A DNA stretch of 64,000 nt, taken from contig CAIQIR010000068.1 in the NCBI GenBank assembly GCA_903871875.1, forward strand, positions 1 through 64,000. The letters are read 5' to 3'. The notes under the pieces are model-generated. The model was not told the DNA's origin. It saw nothing but the letters and a program-made list of their open reading frames with translations, and did no database searches. This DNA is from an uncultured Schlesneria sp. (GTDB lineage: Bacteria; Planctomycetota; Planctomycetia; Planctomycetales; Planctomycetaceae). Position numbers and translations under genes: made by a program. Of the stretch, positions 10,375 to 19,602 are shown piece after piece (within the stretch, counting starts at the first letter, position 1; every line of letters starts with the position of its first letter).

Positions 10375-10851
10375 CTAGCGGGTCGTGAGTTCGATATCGG
10401 GAATGTGATTGTCGAATTCGTCCACTTCAATCTGAGCAATCGGAGATTGGGGATCGCTGAAGCGTCCCCGCAAGCGGTCTTCGCCGATGACGTCTTCCCC
10501 TCCTTCCTCCGTGATCTCGGGCCAGACGATCGTCAGTGCATATTCACCGACCGGGGCGCCATCTTTGTCCGCATAAGTGCTGACCCGAAACGATCCGTCC
10601 TCTTGCACAAACGCATGCGGTTCGACAGAACGCTTCAGGGGATCTTTGAGCGGAGTTTTGGGCCGCATCCGAATTTCGGCACGAACCGGTGGCTGACCAT
10701 CGACCAGCACGCGGCCCTGAACGGGGAACACCGGCAAAGTCGGTTTTGCGGCCCGTTCACACCCTGCCAGCACGGTGACGCCTAGCAACGCAAACTCGAT
10801 CGAACGACTGCGTGGAATGGGAAAATACTGAATTCTCTGGGAAAGTGTCAT
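10375..10851 (-). CDS. Small predicted lipoprotein
   Basis: 158 residues. A hydrophobic N-terminal segment ends in the lipobox LAGC near residue 31, so the mature protein should be lipidated. The remainder has the look of a carboxypeptidase-regulatory or transthyretin-like beta fold (GRVLVDGQPP, then DGSFRVSTYADKDGAPVGEYALTI split by turns), common in short planctomycete lipoproteins. Its ATG at 10851 overlaps the DUF1559 stop as TGATG, which predicts translational coupling. Function is not known. Location next to an FtsX-type transporter suggests a partner or cargo, but that is inference. Confidence 0.8.
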   Translation of the reverse strand: MTLSQRIQYFPIPRSRSIEFALLGVTVLAGCERAAKPTLPVFPVQGRVLVDGQPPVRAEIRMRPKTPLKDPLKRSVEPHAFVQEDGSFRVSTYADKDGAPVGEYALTIVWPEITEEGGEDVIGEDRLRGRFSDPQSPIAQIEVDEFDNHIPDIELTTR

Positions 10852-11762
10852 CAAAACTCGCCTGGAGTATCGCCTTCGTCTCTGGTCCAGAGCGCGACCA
10901 TTGTCTTCAGCGAAATGGATTCGGACAGGAAGCGGACGCTGCCGTCACACATGCCGAAATTGGCACCCCCCAAATGGAAGCTGTAGACGCCTTGTGAGTT
11001 GGTCCAATTCATGGCGTGTGTTCCTCCTGCTGCCGGAGGAAGAGCGTTGCTCCAGCCTTGTCCGGTGACCGACTGGTAGGCGGCCCAACCACCCCAGAAC
11101 TTGGGGTTGGTCATGGCCGCGTTACTCGCCTGCTTCGCACGACCGATGTAGTAATCGGGCCGGCCGGCCTGTTCAGACATCATGATCGTGTTCGATGTTC
11201 CGTCGGTGATGTAGTTGATCGGCGTCACCATTCCCGCTGTTTTAGGGGCTGCGGTGTTGCAGAGAGTGCATGTCGCTCCGGTGCCGGTGGTGGTAATTTG
11301 ATGGAACACGACATAGTCACCGGCGATCCCGGTCGACGTCGTCACCGTGGCTACCGAGAGATCCATGACGCGCGGACCGTTGGGGGCTGACGGGCAGAGA
11401 TACGGCGGGACCACCGTCATCAGCACCGGTTGGTTTTCGGGGTCGAAGAAGCTTTTATTATTGTTCCACCGGTTAAAGAGCGGTGTTTGCTCCAGATATG
11501 GCAACAGCTTCAGGCCCCATCCATGACCGCTATTCAACGTGGTTCCGTTGAGTGAATAACGGTTGGGAAACCCATTGTTGGTGTCGTGATAGTTGTGAAA
11601 CGCCAGCATGATCTGCTTGATGTGATTCGAGCATTCTGTCCGCGTTGCTGCTTCGCGCGCCTGCTGGATCGCGGGAATCAGCAACGCGACCAGCACTGAG
11701 ATAATCGCGATGACAACCAGAAGTTCAATCAGTGTAAAACCGCGGCGTGAGGGGGAACGCAT
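10851..11762 (-). CDS. DUF1559 pseudopilin-like protein
   Basis: 303 residues. It begins with a type IV prepilin leader and methylation motif, [20 protein letters not shown], so it should be processed by a prepilin peptidase after the glycine before Phe. DUF1559 follows, ending with the diagnostic H-x9-DG motif ([12 protein letters not shown]) and SVRF. Such proteins are abundant in planctomycetes, and their role is not established. An AGGGAG lies 5 nt before the ATG. It overlaps the lipoprotein gene by one base and lies upstream of the ABC transporter genes. Confidence 0.95.
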   Translation of the reverse strand: MRSPSRRGFTLIELLVVIAIISVLVALLIPAIQQAREAATRTECSNHIKQIMLAFHNYHDTNNGFPNRYSLNGTTLNSGHGWGLKLLPYLEQTPLFNRWNNNKSFFDPENQPVLMTVVPPYLCPSAPNGPRVMDLSVATVTTSTGIAGDYVVFHQITTTGTGATCTLCNTAAPKTAGMVTPINYITDGTSNTIMMSEQAGRPDYYIGRAKQASNAAMTNPKFWGGWAAYQSVTGQGWSNALPPAAGGTHAMNWTNSQGVYSFHLGGANFGMCDGSVRFLSESISLKTMVALWTRDEGDTPGEF

Positions 11763-11932
11763 GGGGACTCCCTGGTGAGTTGGGTCTCAATAGTTTTCGG
11801 GGTAGCTGCCTGCTGCGGGGGACTCCGTCGCCGGGGATTGAACGGCAGGTGGAGGTTTTGTGGCGAGGAAATTCTCTGGCGTGATTCCAGATTTCCGCGT
11901 GTTGGTCGAGTTCGTTCGACATCAGACGTCGG

Positions 11933-13066
11933 CTAATTTGTTTTGGCCGGTTTTGGATCGCAGTACTTCAGTGACATCAAACTGAATGCGGTTGCCAAAT
12001 CAGGGTTACCTTCGTACCAGCGATCACTCTTGTTCAACCAGGCTCCGTTTTCCTGCTGCAGCTGAAACAGATGATTGGCCAGTTCTTTTCGCCAATCATG
12101 CAATTGGCCCGCCTCGTCTCGCAGGTAATCCAGATCCAAGGTGGCGAGGGATTTCGAGAACACATGGAAATAGTAAAACAGCCCCTGCTGTCCCAGTCCG
12201 GGATTTTCTTGGACGGAATAATGCTTCTTGATCCACTCGGTCGCGGCTTGGACTCGTTTGTCGTGTGGTGTGAGGCCGGCGAAGACCATACTTTTCAGTC
12301 CCGCATAGGTCATACTTCCATACGAGCGCAGGCCACCGTTTTCGGTTTGGCCCGCGGGGGAATTGCCACCGGCCGCAGGGGTGTAATAGAAGCCGCCGTC
12401 GTTGATTTTGGATGCGGCGGCCGTCGTGTTGTACTCCGATTCGAGATTCTGGCAACGCGACAGAAAGACCAAGGCGTTTTGGACAGCGGGATCGTCGGAC
12501 TTGGCTCCGGCGGCTTCTAAGGCGTCCAGGAAAAAAGAGGTGTTGGACAAGTCCGGTCGATCGCCCGTTCGACCGTAACCGGCACCGCCGTATTTGGGGT
12601 CGGATTGATCGGTTTGTTCGGTCTCGTCCCATTGCAGTTTGCGAAGGAACCTGTCCGCCTGTTTGATTAACTCAGTGTGCTTCCCTTGTTGATTCGCTTC
12701 ATGAAAGACCAGCAACAGGATCGAGGTTTCATAGTTGGCGAGCTGGCTTTTGGGGGCATAGATCCCGCCGTCCGTTTGGACGAAGGATTCGAAATGCTTC
12801 ATGGCCTTCTCGATGACCGGATCGTTCGCGGGAACACCACTTTGCAGAAGGGAGAAGGCCACCAAACCGGACACTGCCGGAGAGTCCGGCGAGGTCCAGC
12901 TGCCATCCTTGGACTGCGATGTTTTGAGGAAGTTAATTGCGCGGACACGCACTTTGGCGAGTTCTTCGGCCTTCGGCCCGATTGTCTGTGCGCTCAATTC
13001 AGGACCGGCGACGAGCAAGAGACCGAACATCAATAGCAATGAGGAAAGCGATCGCATGCGAGACAT
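11933..13066 (-). CDS. Secreted squalene-cyclase-like repeat protein
   Basis: 377 residues. A signal peptide (about 1-26, SLLLMFGLLLVAGPELSAQ) is followed by repeats of the prenyltransferase/squalene-oxidase alpha-alpha barrel type, for example AINFLKTSQSKDGSW, ENGGLRSYGSMTYAGLKSM and QQENGAWLNKSDRWYEGNP. Secreted members lack the DxDD catalytic motif of squalene-hopene cyclase, and I do not see it here. A cyclase activity should therefore not be assumed; a binding role is more likely. It lies 170 bp upstream of the DUF1559 gene on the same strand and may be co-transcribed. Confidence 0.85.
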   Translation of the reverse strand: MSRMRSLSSLLLMFGLLLVAGPELSAQTIGPKAEELAKVRVRAINFLKTSQSKDGSWTSPDSPAVSGLVAFSLLQSGVPANDPVIEKAMKHFESFVQTDGGIYAPKSQLANYETSILLLVFHEANQQGKHTELIKQADRFLRKLQWDETEQTDQSDPKYGGAGYGRTGDRPDLSNTSFFLDALEAAGAKSDDPAVQNALVFLSRCQNLESEYNTTAAASKINDGGFYYTPAAGGNSPAGQTENGGLRSYGSMTYAGLKSMVFAGLTPHDKRVQAATEWIKKHYSVQENPGLGQQGLFYYFHVFSKSLATLDLDYLRDEAGQLHDWRKELANHLFQLQQENGAWLNKSDRWYEGNPDLATAFSLMSLKYCDPKPAKTN

Positions 13067-13163
13067 GGCAAACCTTGTTCTGGAGCTGCTCTGGTTGGAT
13101 CGCGGTACCTACAGGCGAATTCTGGGCCAACTGATGTCACGAGCGGTTTTTCACTTGATTTGG

Positions 13164-13745
13164 CTATTCCCGCTGATTGTTGGGTGATTCATCCCTCCAG
13201 AGACGCGGAGAAAATTTCCCCGCGCTTGGTGTGAAGTTCGCCAAGTCCCCTTGGTCTCGCAGTGGTTCCAGCGGGAAAGGGCTGCTTGGTCGGCAACAGG
13301 TCTGAAGCAGAGGAAACCGCAGGCAAAGGTCGAGTTTCCACAGAGGATTTGAGGCGGCCAGATCGATCCGGCCCACATTACCTGTTCCGACCGACAAATA
13401 AGCCGATCTCGGTCGCTTGGGAACTGAGGTTTCTATTCGAGCACGATGGACAAACGGATCGACGGTGAACCACCCGAAATGCGAAGCTGATTCTGAATAA
13501 ATCGCTTCCGGCGAAACGGCGAATGGTTTGCGGGGCTTTCGTCTTCGTTCGTGTGGGAGGAAGCGGCGAGAAAACGGCTTCTCCGGCCGGCGTGGCCGAA
13601 CCTTTTGTGAAAAAGTCTCTCTGAATGCCGTGTGAAGCAACCTGATTTTTGGTTCTCGCGCAGCTAGTCCTCCCTTGTCCGCGGCAATCTGCGGAACTAA
13701 GCGGTGATGTGGGGATTTAAGACGCAATATTCTTCTGTAAAGCAT
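13164..13745 (-). CDS. Doubtful open frame, Arg/Pro-rich
   Basis: 193 codons from an ATG with no ribosome-binding sequence. The product is rich in Arg, Pro and Ser, for example PRRPEKPFSRRF and RRRKPRKPFAVSPE, with no recognised domain, membrane segment or signal peptide. It would start 30 bp before the plus-strand promoter region and overlap nothing else. The composition could be a chance frame in GC-rich non-coding DNA. I list it because it is unusually long for a chance frame outside a gene. Confidence 0.2.
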   Translation of the reverse strand: MLYRRILRLKSPHHRLVPQIAADKGGLAAREPKIRLLHTAFRETFSQKVRPRRPEKPFSRRFLPHERRRKPRKPFAVSPEAIYSESASHFGWFTVDPFVHRARIETSVPKRPRSAYLSVGTGNVGRIDLAASNPLWKLDLCLRFPLLQTCCRPSSPFPLEPLRDQGDLANFTPSAGKFSPRLWRDESPNNQRE

Positions 13746-13852
13746 GTTACGTCTGTTTGTGTGCTCTGGATACGGCAGCCGGATTGGGGCTTTTCCGCTC
13801 CTTGAACGACCGGGTGTGTGTCTTGATTGCCAATTATTCAGGAAACAAGTCG

Positions 13853-13883
13853 TTGACTGGCGAAATATTATCGATAATATTTC
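13853..13883 (+). promoter_or_regulatory. gntR promoter with overlapping 22-bp palindromic operator
   Basis: TTGACT (13853-13858) and TAATAT (13875-13880) are separated by 16 bp, a strong sigma-70 match. A perfect 22-bp palindrome spans 13862-13883, centred on ATCGAT with arms GAAATATT / AATATTTC. It covers most of the spacer and all of the -10 element. The regulator gene begins 100 bp downstream. A protein bound here would block RNA polymerase, so autorepression by the GntR protein is the simplest reading; this is inference. Confidence 0.65.
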
Positions 13884-13982
13884 ATCGATACTGAGAAACG
13901 TAAGTAAGTGGTTGGTTTTTGGAACGTAACATGTTGTGGGATTTTATCTTAAGAGTCTATTTGCGATAGAGAGCGCCATTCC

Positions 13983-14690
13983 ATGGACTACGATCGCCAA
14001 TGTATGAGTGACCGGATTCGTTCGGTGCTAACCGCTCGGATTTTCGACGGCACGCTCAAAGCCGGAGATCGACTAGTCGAGCTGGAAATCGCTCGCGAGT
14101 TTGACACCAGTCAGACTCCAGTTCGAGAAGCCTTTCGGGAGCTGGAATCGCTACGCCTCGTCGATTGCGTACCGTACCGGGGAACGCGAGTGCGCGAGAT
14201 CAGCGAGCGAGAAATGGTGGAAGCGTACACCGTGCGCGGCGCCTTGGAACAACTGGCGGCAGAATTGGCGGCCCCCCTGTTGCAGGGAGACGTGACCGAG
14301 ATTCGTCAGTCGCTGGGTTTGATTCACGCCGCCGCGCGCGAAGGAGACATTGAAGCGTACGCCCGACACAACATGGATTTCCATCGGGCGATCGTGGTGG
14401 CGTCGGACAACGAGGTGCTGATTCACTCGTGGGAACGCCTGGCGTTCGAAGCCCGGGTTCGCCTTCATCTGCGGCGCCACAATGAACCGAACCTTAGTTT
14501 GCGCGCTCTGGAACATGATCCCGTGGTCGACGCTCTCGAAATCGGCGACGGAAAGACTGCGGGGCGATTGCTGCGCGAGCACGCCGAGTCTTGCAAGCAT
14601 CGCTGGTGTGAGCGCGTGCGAGATGCCGATTCGCAGACCGATACGAATTCACCTGATGTGCAGCAGATGAACGCCAGTTGTCTGTCATGA
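13983..14690 (+). CDS. GntR-family transcriptional regulator with FCD domain
   Basis: 235 residues. The N-terminal winged helix carries the GntR signature LVELEIAREFDTSQTPVREAFRELES (positions about 31-56, read as two parts: the first helix and TSQTPVREA). An all-helical FCD effector domain follows (about 80-215) with DFHRAIV and the histidine-containing segment expected to bind metal and an organic acid. The ATG at 13983 has GAGAG about 10 nt upstream; a second ATG at 14004 is possible. It is the first gene of a plus-strand group with the RND pump. Its own promoter has a perfect palindrome. The effector is unknown. Confidence 0.92.
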   Translation: MDYDRQCMSDRIRSVLTARIFDGTLKAGDRLVELEIAREFDTSQTPVREAFRELESLRLVDCVPYRGTRVREISEREMVEAYTVRGALEQLAAELAAPLLQGDVTEIRQSLGLIHAAAREGDIEAYARHNMDFHRAIVVASDNEVLIHSWERLAFEARVRLHLRRHNEPNLSLRALEHDPVVDALEIGDGKTAGRLLREHAESCKHRWCERVRDADSQTDTNSPDVQQMNASCLS

Positions 14691-14844
14691 ATGAAAGTAT
14701 TTCGAGGGCTTGAGCTCTTTCCGAAAGCGAACCCCACCGTAATGTGGTTGTCCAGCAGGGCGATTCCCTGTCGCGGACTGTTGGCCGGGCGACGAGTTAG
14801 TCAGGTCACTGGCGAGTGCAGGCCCATGATTGCATCGTATTCCA

Positions 14845-14860
14845 CGGCGGACGTCCGCCG
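14845..14860. promoter_or_regulatory. 16-bp perfect palindrome upstream of the RND pump gene
   Basis: The sequence CGGCGGACGTCCGCCG is its own reverse complement and ends 31 bp before the ATG of the pump gene. It may be a regulator site or form an RNA stem just ahead of the ribosome-binding sequence AAGGA (14876-14880). Its GC-rich composition differs from the AT-rich gntR palindrome, so the two are unlikely to bind the same protein. Confidence 0.4.
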
Positions 14861-14891
14861 CGGTCCGTCGTTTTGAAGGACTGTTCAGGCC

Positions 14892-17800
14892 ATGTGGATC
14901 GTTCGACTGGCTTTGCGAAAGCCTTACACCTTCGTCGTGATGTCGATTCTGATCGCGATTCTGGGCGGCGTGACGATCTTTCGCATGCCGACAGACATCT
15001 TTCCCGAGATCGATATTCCTGTGGTGGCCGTGATTTGGAACTACACGGGGATTTCGCCCGATGAAATGGAAACACGGGTCGTCGGCAACTATGAACGCGT
15101 GCTCGTTTCGACCGTCAGCGGCATCGAGCATATTGAAAGTCAATCGCTGAACGGTATCAGCGTCGTCAAGATTTTCCTGCAGGAGGGCGCGAATATCGAC
15201 AGCGCCATTTCCCAGGTTGTCGCGACCTCACAGCAAGTGCTGCGATCGATGCCGCCGGGAATTTTTCCCCCGCTGGTCATGCGTTACAACGCGGCCAACG
15301 TTCCGATTGTGCAGGTCTCGCTGGGCAGCGAAAGTCTGTCTGAGCAGCAATTGTTCGACTATGCGACGACCGGTCTTCGGCCGGGTATGGCCACGGTTCC
15401 CGGCGCGCAGATCCCTTACCCCTACGGCGGCACGGTCCGTCAGATCATGGTGGATATCGATCCGGAAAAACTTTACGCCTGGAAGCTCTCGGCCGCCGAC
15501 GTGTCGGCGGCGGTGTCGGTCCAGAATTTGATTGCTCCTTCGGGAACCGCCAAGATCGGGGCGCAGGAATACAACGTCCGTCTGAATACCAGCCCGTCGA
15601 TCGTGGCCGAGATTGGCAATCTACCGATCAAATCGGTGGGAACACGGACGATTTTCATTCGTGATGTCGCGCAGATCCGCGACGGATTCGCACCTCAAAC
15701 CAACATCGTCCGTGTGGACGGAAAACGGGGTGTGCTGCAGCCGGTGTTGAAGTCAGGCGCTTCGACGCTCGACATCGTTAACGGTGTGAAAAACCGATTG
15801 CCGACGATCATGGCGACGTTACCGGAAACTCTGCGAGCGACCTTGTTGTCGGACCAGTCGATCTTCGTAAAGGGCGCGATTCACGGCGTTCTGGCCGAAG
15901 GGATGATCGCTGCCGGACTGACTGGTTTGATGATTTTGCTGTTCCTGGGTTCATGGCGCAGCACGCTGATCGTCGTGATTTCGATTCCGCTGTCGATCCT
16001 GGTGTCGATCATTACGCTGGCCTTCCTGGGGCATACGTTAAACGTGATGACGTTGGGCGGCCTGGCGCTCGCGGTGGGGATTCTGGTCGACGACGCCACA
16101 GTGGAAATCGAGAATATTCACCGCAACCTGCATCTGGGTAAACGACTGGTTCCGGCGATTCTCGATGGGGCTCAACAGATTGCCACGCCGGCGTTCGTGG
16201 CGACGCTATGTATCTGCATTGTGTTCGTGCCGGTGGTCTTTATCACCGGCGCCGCCCGATCTTTGTTTACACCGATGGCGATGGCGGTGGTTTTCGCCAT
16301 GTTGACCAGCTACTTCCTTAGCCGAACCCTGATCCCGACGTTAACCCACTATCTGCTGGCGAGCGAAGTGGAAATGTACGGGGGAAAGGCCGAAGGAAAC
16401 GCGAAGTCGCACCAACCGGTCAAGCCTGGTTTGATCTGGCGAGTGCATCATGGCTTCAACGGTTACTTCGACCGTCTACGCGATTTCTACGGACGGTGCC
16501 TTTCGACGGCCTTGGAACATCGTCTGGCCGTCGTGGTCATGTTTCTGGTGATCGTGGCCGGTTCGTCGACGCTGCTTCCGGTCCTGGGACGGGATTTCTT
16601 CCCCAGTGTCGATTCAGGGCAGATTCGCCTGCATGTTCGGGCACCGGCGGGGACCCGAATTGAAGAAACGGAACGCTGGTTTGGACGGATCGACAATGTC
16701 GTCCGGGAAATCATTCCCGCTGAGGAACTCCAGACAATCATCGACAACATCGGCATTCCGAACAGCGGCATCAACCTGGCGTTAAGCGACGGATCGCTGA
16801 TGTCGGCCGCTGATGGCGAGTTGCTGGTCACGCTGCACGAACATCATGCTCCGACTGCCGGATATGTCGCGCGCTTGCGAACCGAACTCAACAAACGGTT
16901 TCCAGATTTGATGTTCTACTTCAAGCCGCCCGACATCGTGACGCAAGTGTTGAACTTTGGTTTGGCTGCACCGATCGACGTACAAATCGTCGGACCGCGT
17001 CGAAACTACGAACAGAATTTCCAAATTGCGCAGCAGATTCGCGATCGAGTCGCGCTGATTCCCGGCGCGGTTGACGCTCATCTGCAGCAGGTGGTTCGGA
17101 CACCCGAACTAAACATTCAGGCCGACCGGACACTGCTCAGTCAATTAGGAATGTCGGAACGCGATATCTCCAACGATTTGCTGGTGTCGCTTAGTTCCAG
17201 CGGTCAGGCGGCGCCCAACTACTGGCTCGATCCGAAATCAGGTGTGCAGTACCCGTTGGTCGTCCAGACACCTCAGTTCAAGATCGATTCAATCGATGCC
17301 ATTAATAACACGCCGGTGTCCAAGAACAGCGAAGGAAATGAACTGCAGTTGCTGGGAAATCTGGCCAGCGTGAATCATGCCTTCGGTCCGACGAATGTGA
17401 CGCATTACAACATCGCTCAAAGCTTCGATGTATTGGCGAGCGTGCAGGGGACCGACTTAGGACGGGTCTCGACGGCCATTGACGAGATTCTGCAAGAAGT
17501 CCGTCCGACGTTGCCACGTGGTACGACATTCGCTGTTCGCGGACAAGTTCAGAGCATGAATACGTCGTTCCGCGGATTGAGCGGCGGTCTGCTTTTTTCG
17601 GTGATTCTGGTGTACTTGTTGATGGTGGTGAATTTTCAATCCTGGCTGGATCCGTTGATCATTTTGATGGCTTTGCCCGGTGCGATGTGCGGCATTCTCT
17701 GGATGTTGTTCGTGACGCAAACGACGATCAGTGTTCCTTCGTTGATGGGCTCGATCATGTGTATCGGTGTTGCGACGGCGAACTCGATTCTGCTGGTGAC

Positions 17801-18092
17801 ATTTGCCAACGATCAGCAGCAGGTGGGGTACAGTCCCGAGGACGCGGCCTGGTCTGCCGGTGTGACGCGACTGCGACCGGTGATCATGACGGCGCTGGCC
17901 ATGATCCTGGGGATGCTGCCGATGTCCCTGGGATTGGGAGAAGGTGGCGAACAGAACGCGCCGCTGGGTCGAGCGGTGATCGGCGGATTGATGATGGCCA
18001 CATTCGCCACACTCTTTTTCGTGCCGATTGTTTATAGCGCATTGCGGCGGCATCCCAAGGCGGTGGCCACCGAGCCTGAACTTATCGATTAG
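14892..18092 (+). CDS. RND efflux transporter, inner-membrane pump (HAE1/AcrB-like)
   Basis: 1066 residues, the usual length for the family. It should export substrates across the envelope using the proton gradient. The N-terminal amphipathic and membrane start (RKPYTFVVMSILIAIL) leads into a large periplasmic loop. The second block of helices includes the family motif GILVDDATVEIENIHRNL near 396-413, whose two aspartates relay protons. A second periplasmic loop (about 560-870) and a final helix block follow. AAGGA lies 11 nt before the ATG. The fusion-protein gene follows after 14 nt. An outer-membrane TolC-like gene is absent from the window. Confidence 0.95.
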   Translation: MWIVRLALRKPYTFVVMSILIAILGGVTIFRMPTDIFPEIDIPVVAVIWNYTGISPDEMETRVVGNYERVLVSTVSGIEHIESQSLNGISVVKIFLQEGANIDSAISQVVATSQQVLRSMPPGIFPPLVMRYNAANVPIVQVSLGSESLSEQQLFDYATTGLRPGMATVPGAQIPYPYGGTVRQIMVDIDPEKLYAWKLSAADVSAAVSVQNLIAPSGTAKIGAQEYNVRLNTSPSIVAEIGNLPIKSVGTRTIFIRDVAQIRDGFAPQTNIVRVDGKRGVLQPVLKSGASTLDIVNGVKNRLPTIMATLPETLRATLLSDQSIFVKGAIHGVLAEGMIAAGLTGLMILLFLGSWRSTLIVVISIPLSILVSIITLAFLGHTLNVMTLGGLALAVGILVDDATVEIENIHRNLHLGKRLVPAILDGAQQIATPAFVATLCICIVFVPVVFITGAARSLFTPMAMAVVFAMLTSYFLSRTLIPTLTHYLLASEVEMYGGKAEGNAKSHQPVKPGLIWRVHHGFNGYFDRLRDFYGRCLSTALEHRLAVVVMFLVIVAGSSTLLPVLGRDFFPSVDSGQIRLHVRAPAGTRIEETERWFGRIDNVVREIIPAEELQTIIDNIGIPNSGINLALSDGSLMSAADGELLVTLHEHHAPTAGYVARLRTELNKRFPDLMFYFKPPDIVTQVLNFGLAAPIDVQIVGPRRNYEQNFQIAQQIRDRVALIPGAVDAHLQQVVRTPELNIQADRTLLSQLGMSERDISNDLLVSLSSSGQAAPNYWLDPKSGVQYPLVVQTPQFKIDSIDAINNTPVSKNSEGNELQLLGNLASVNHAFGPTNVTHYNIAQSFDVLASVQGTDLGRVSTAIDEILQEVRPTLPRGTTFAVRGQVQSMNTSFRGLSGGLLFSVILVYLLMVVNFQSWLDPLIILMALPGAMCGILWMLFVTQTTISVPSLMGSIMCIGVATANSILLVTFANDQQQVGYSPEDAAWSAGVTRLRPVIMTALAMILGMLPMSLGLGEGGEQNAPLGRAVIGGLMMATFATLFFVPIVYSALRRHPKAVATEPELID

Positions 18093-18106
18093 TCGAGGAG
18101 TCTCTC

Positions 18107-19438
18107 ATGTCAGCACTGCAGGAAATGAAGCCCCCCAGCACCGTCGAATCGACTTCGTCGCACAATGGTGGCATTCGGCATGTCGTCTCTCACGAGACCG
18201 AGCCGGAATTGAAGCGTCCTACGAAGACGTTTTCGCTGACCGCCCTGGCGATGTTCGTGATCGTGATGGCGACCAGCATCTACGTTTTGTATTTGCTGGG
18301 ATCGATTCCTCGTCAGCACAACACGGCAATGCTGGTTTCTGCCGCGGAACGACTGAAAAGCGCTTTACCTCGCGTGCGAGTCAGCAAACCACGTCGATCG
18401 GCATCGCTGACGGTTGCCATGCTGCCCGGCGATGTGCGGGCGATGGACGAAATTACGATCTACCCGCGTACCAGCGGCTATGTCAAAAAATGGCTGGCTG
18501 ACATTGGTGACGAAGTGAAAGCGGGCCAATTACTCGCCGAAATCAGTACGCCGGAAGTCATGGCCCAGCTTCAGCAAAGCCAAGCGGCCCTGTCGGAATC
18601 AGAGGCGACGTTGGAGCGGTCGCGCGCGACGGTGAACCTGACGACGCTCACCACAAACCGTATTCGGGGACTGGTTGCGCGCAACACGGTTTCTCAACAG
18701 GATCTGGATGATGCCGAAGGCAATCAGGCCGTGGCGATAGCCAATCTGCGGTTGGCGGAAGCGACCGTCGAAGTGAATAAGTCCAGTGTGCAGCACATGC
18801 AGGAATTGCAATCCTTTTCTCGAATTGTGGCTCCCTTTTCCGGTACGATCACGGCGCGAAATATCAATACGGGTCAACTCGTGACGCAAGGCAACGGAGT
18901 TGGTCAGTCGCTGTTCCAGTTGGCTCAGACCAATCCGGTCCGTGTCTTCGTGAACGTCCCGCAAAGTCTGGCTCCTGGTGTGACGACCAATTTACACGCT
19001 GATATTATCGCTCGAGAAATTCCCGGCCGACTGTTTGCCGGGACCGTCACGCGCACGACCAAAGCCATTGACCCGTTGACGCGAACGCTGCTGACGGAAA
19101 TTCATGTTCCCAACGATGATCACGCGTTGTTAACCGGTTCGTACGTGCAGGTGCGGATGGAGGTGGAACGACCTGATCCCCCGTTATTAATCCCTGCCGC
19201 CGCGCTGATCTTCAACGCGGACGGGACACAGGTTGCCGTGGTCAGGGCGGATCAGGCGATCGAGTTACGCGCCGTTCAGGTCATCGGAGACATCGGTTTT
19301 GATGTGGGAATTGCTACCGGGATCAGTGTCGATGATCAGGTTGTGACCAATCCCGGAGAACGCATGTCCAACGGATTAAGAGTCGAGATCGACACGGAAA
19401 CCGAAATCACTGCCGCAAATCCGGCCAAGACGCATTGA
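18107..19438 (+). CDS. RND efflux membrane fusion (periplasmic adaptor) protein
   Basis: 443 residues. One membrane segment (about 44-66, LTALAMFVIVMATSIYVLYLL) anchors it in the inner membrane. The lipoyl half-motifs GYVKKWLADIGDEVKAGQLL and IVAPFSGTITARNINTGQLV flank a long coiled-coil hairpin. A beta-barrel and membrane-proximal domain follow (RMEVERPDPPLLIPAAAL). A GAGGAG lies ahead of the ATG. It links the inner-membrane pump to an outer-membrane channel that must be encoded elsewhere. Gene order (pump before adaptor) is the reverse of acrAB. Confidence 0.93.
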   Translation: MSALQEMKPPSTVESTSSHNGGIRHVVSHETEPELKRPTKTFSLTALAMFVIVMATSIYVLYLLGSIPRQHNTAMLVSAAERLKSALPRVRVSKPRRSASLTVAMLPGDVRAMDEITIYPRTSGYVKKWLADIGDEVKAGQLLAEISTPEVMAQLQQSQAALSESEATLERSRATVNLTTLTTNRIRGLVARNTVSQQDLDDAEGNQAVAIANLRLAEATVEVNKSSVQHMQELQSFSRIVAPFSGTITARNINTGQLVTQGNGVGQSLFQLAQTNPVRVFVNVPQSLAPGVTTNLHADIIAREIPGRLFAGTVTRTTKAIDPLTRTLLTEIHVPNDDHALLTGSYVQVRMEVERPDPPLLIPAAALIFNADGTQVAVVRADQAIELRAVQVIGDIGFDVGIATGISVDDQVVTNPGERMSNGLRVEIDTETEITAANPAKTH

Positions 19439-19602
19439 TTTGGTGCCTTAGCAGAAAAGAAATCTGCGGTGGCTGGATGAAGCCGCAACAAAGGTGGCTA
19501 CCGCGACTCTGTCGTCGGGTCCGGTAGTCACTCTTTGTTTCATCTGGTCTGGTGTTGGAGCCCGCTCCCTTCCGCATTTCGGCGGAATCGCTTCTCCGTT
19601 CG

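Larger units (their letters stand above)
13067..13982. other. Long intergenic region with regulatory end
   Basis: About 900 bp between divergent genes. The right end holds the gntR promoter-palindrome described separately. The middle contains one long minus-strand frame of doubtful reality (13164-13745). No tRNA, repeat array or mobile element is visible. Confidence 0.5.
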
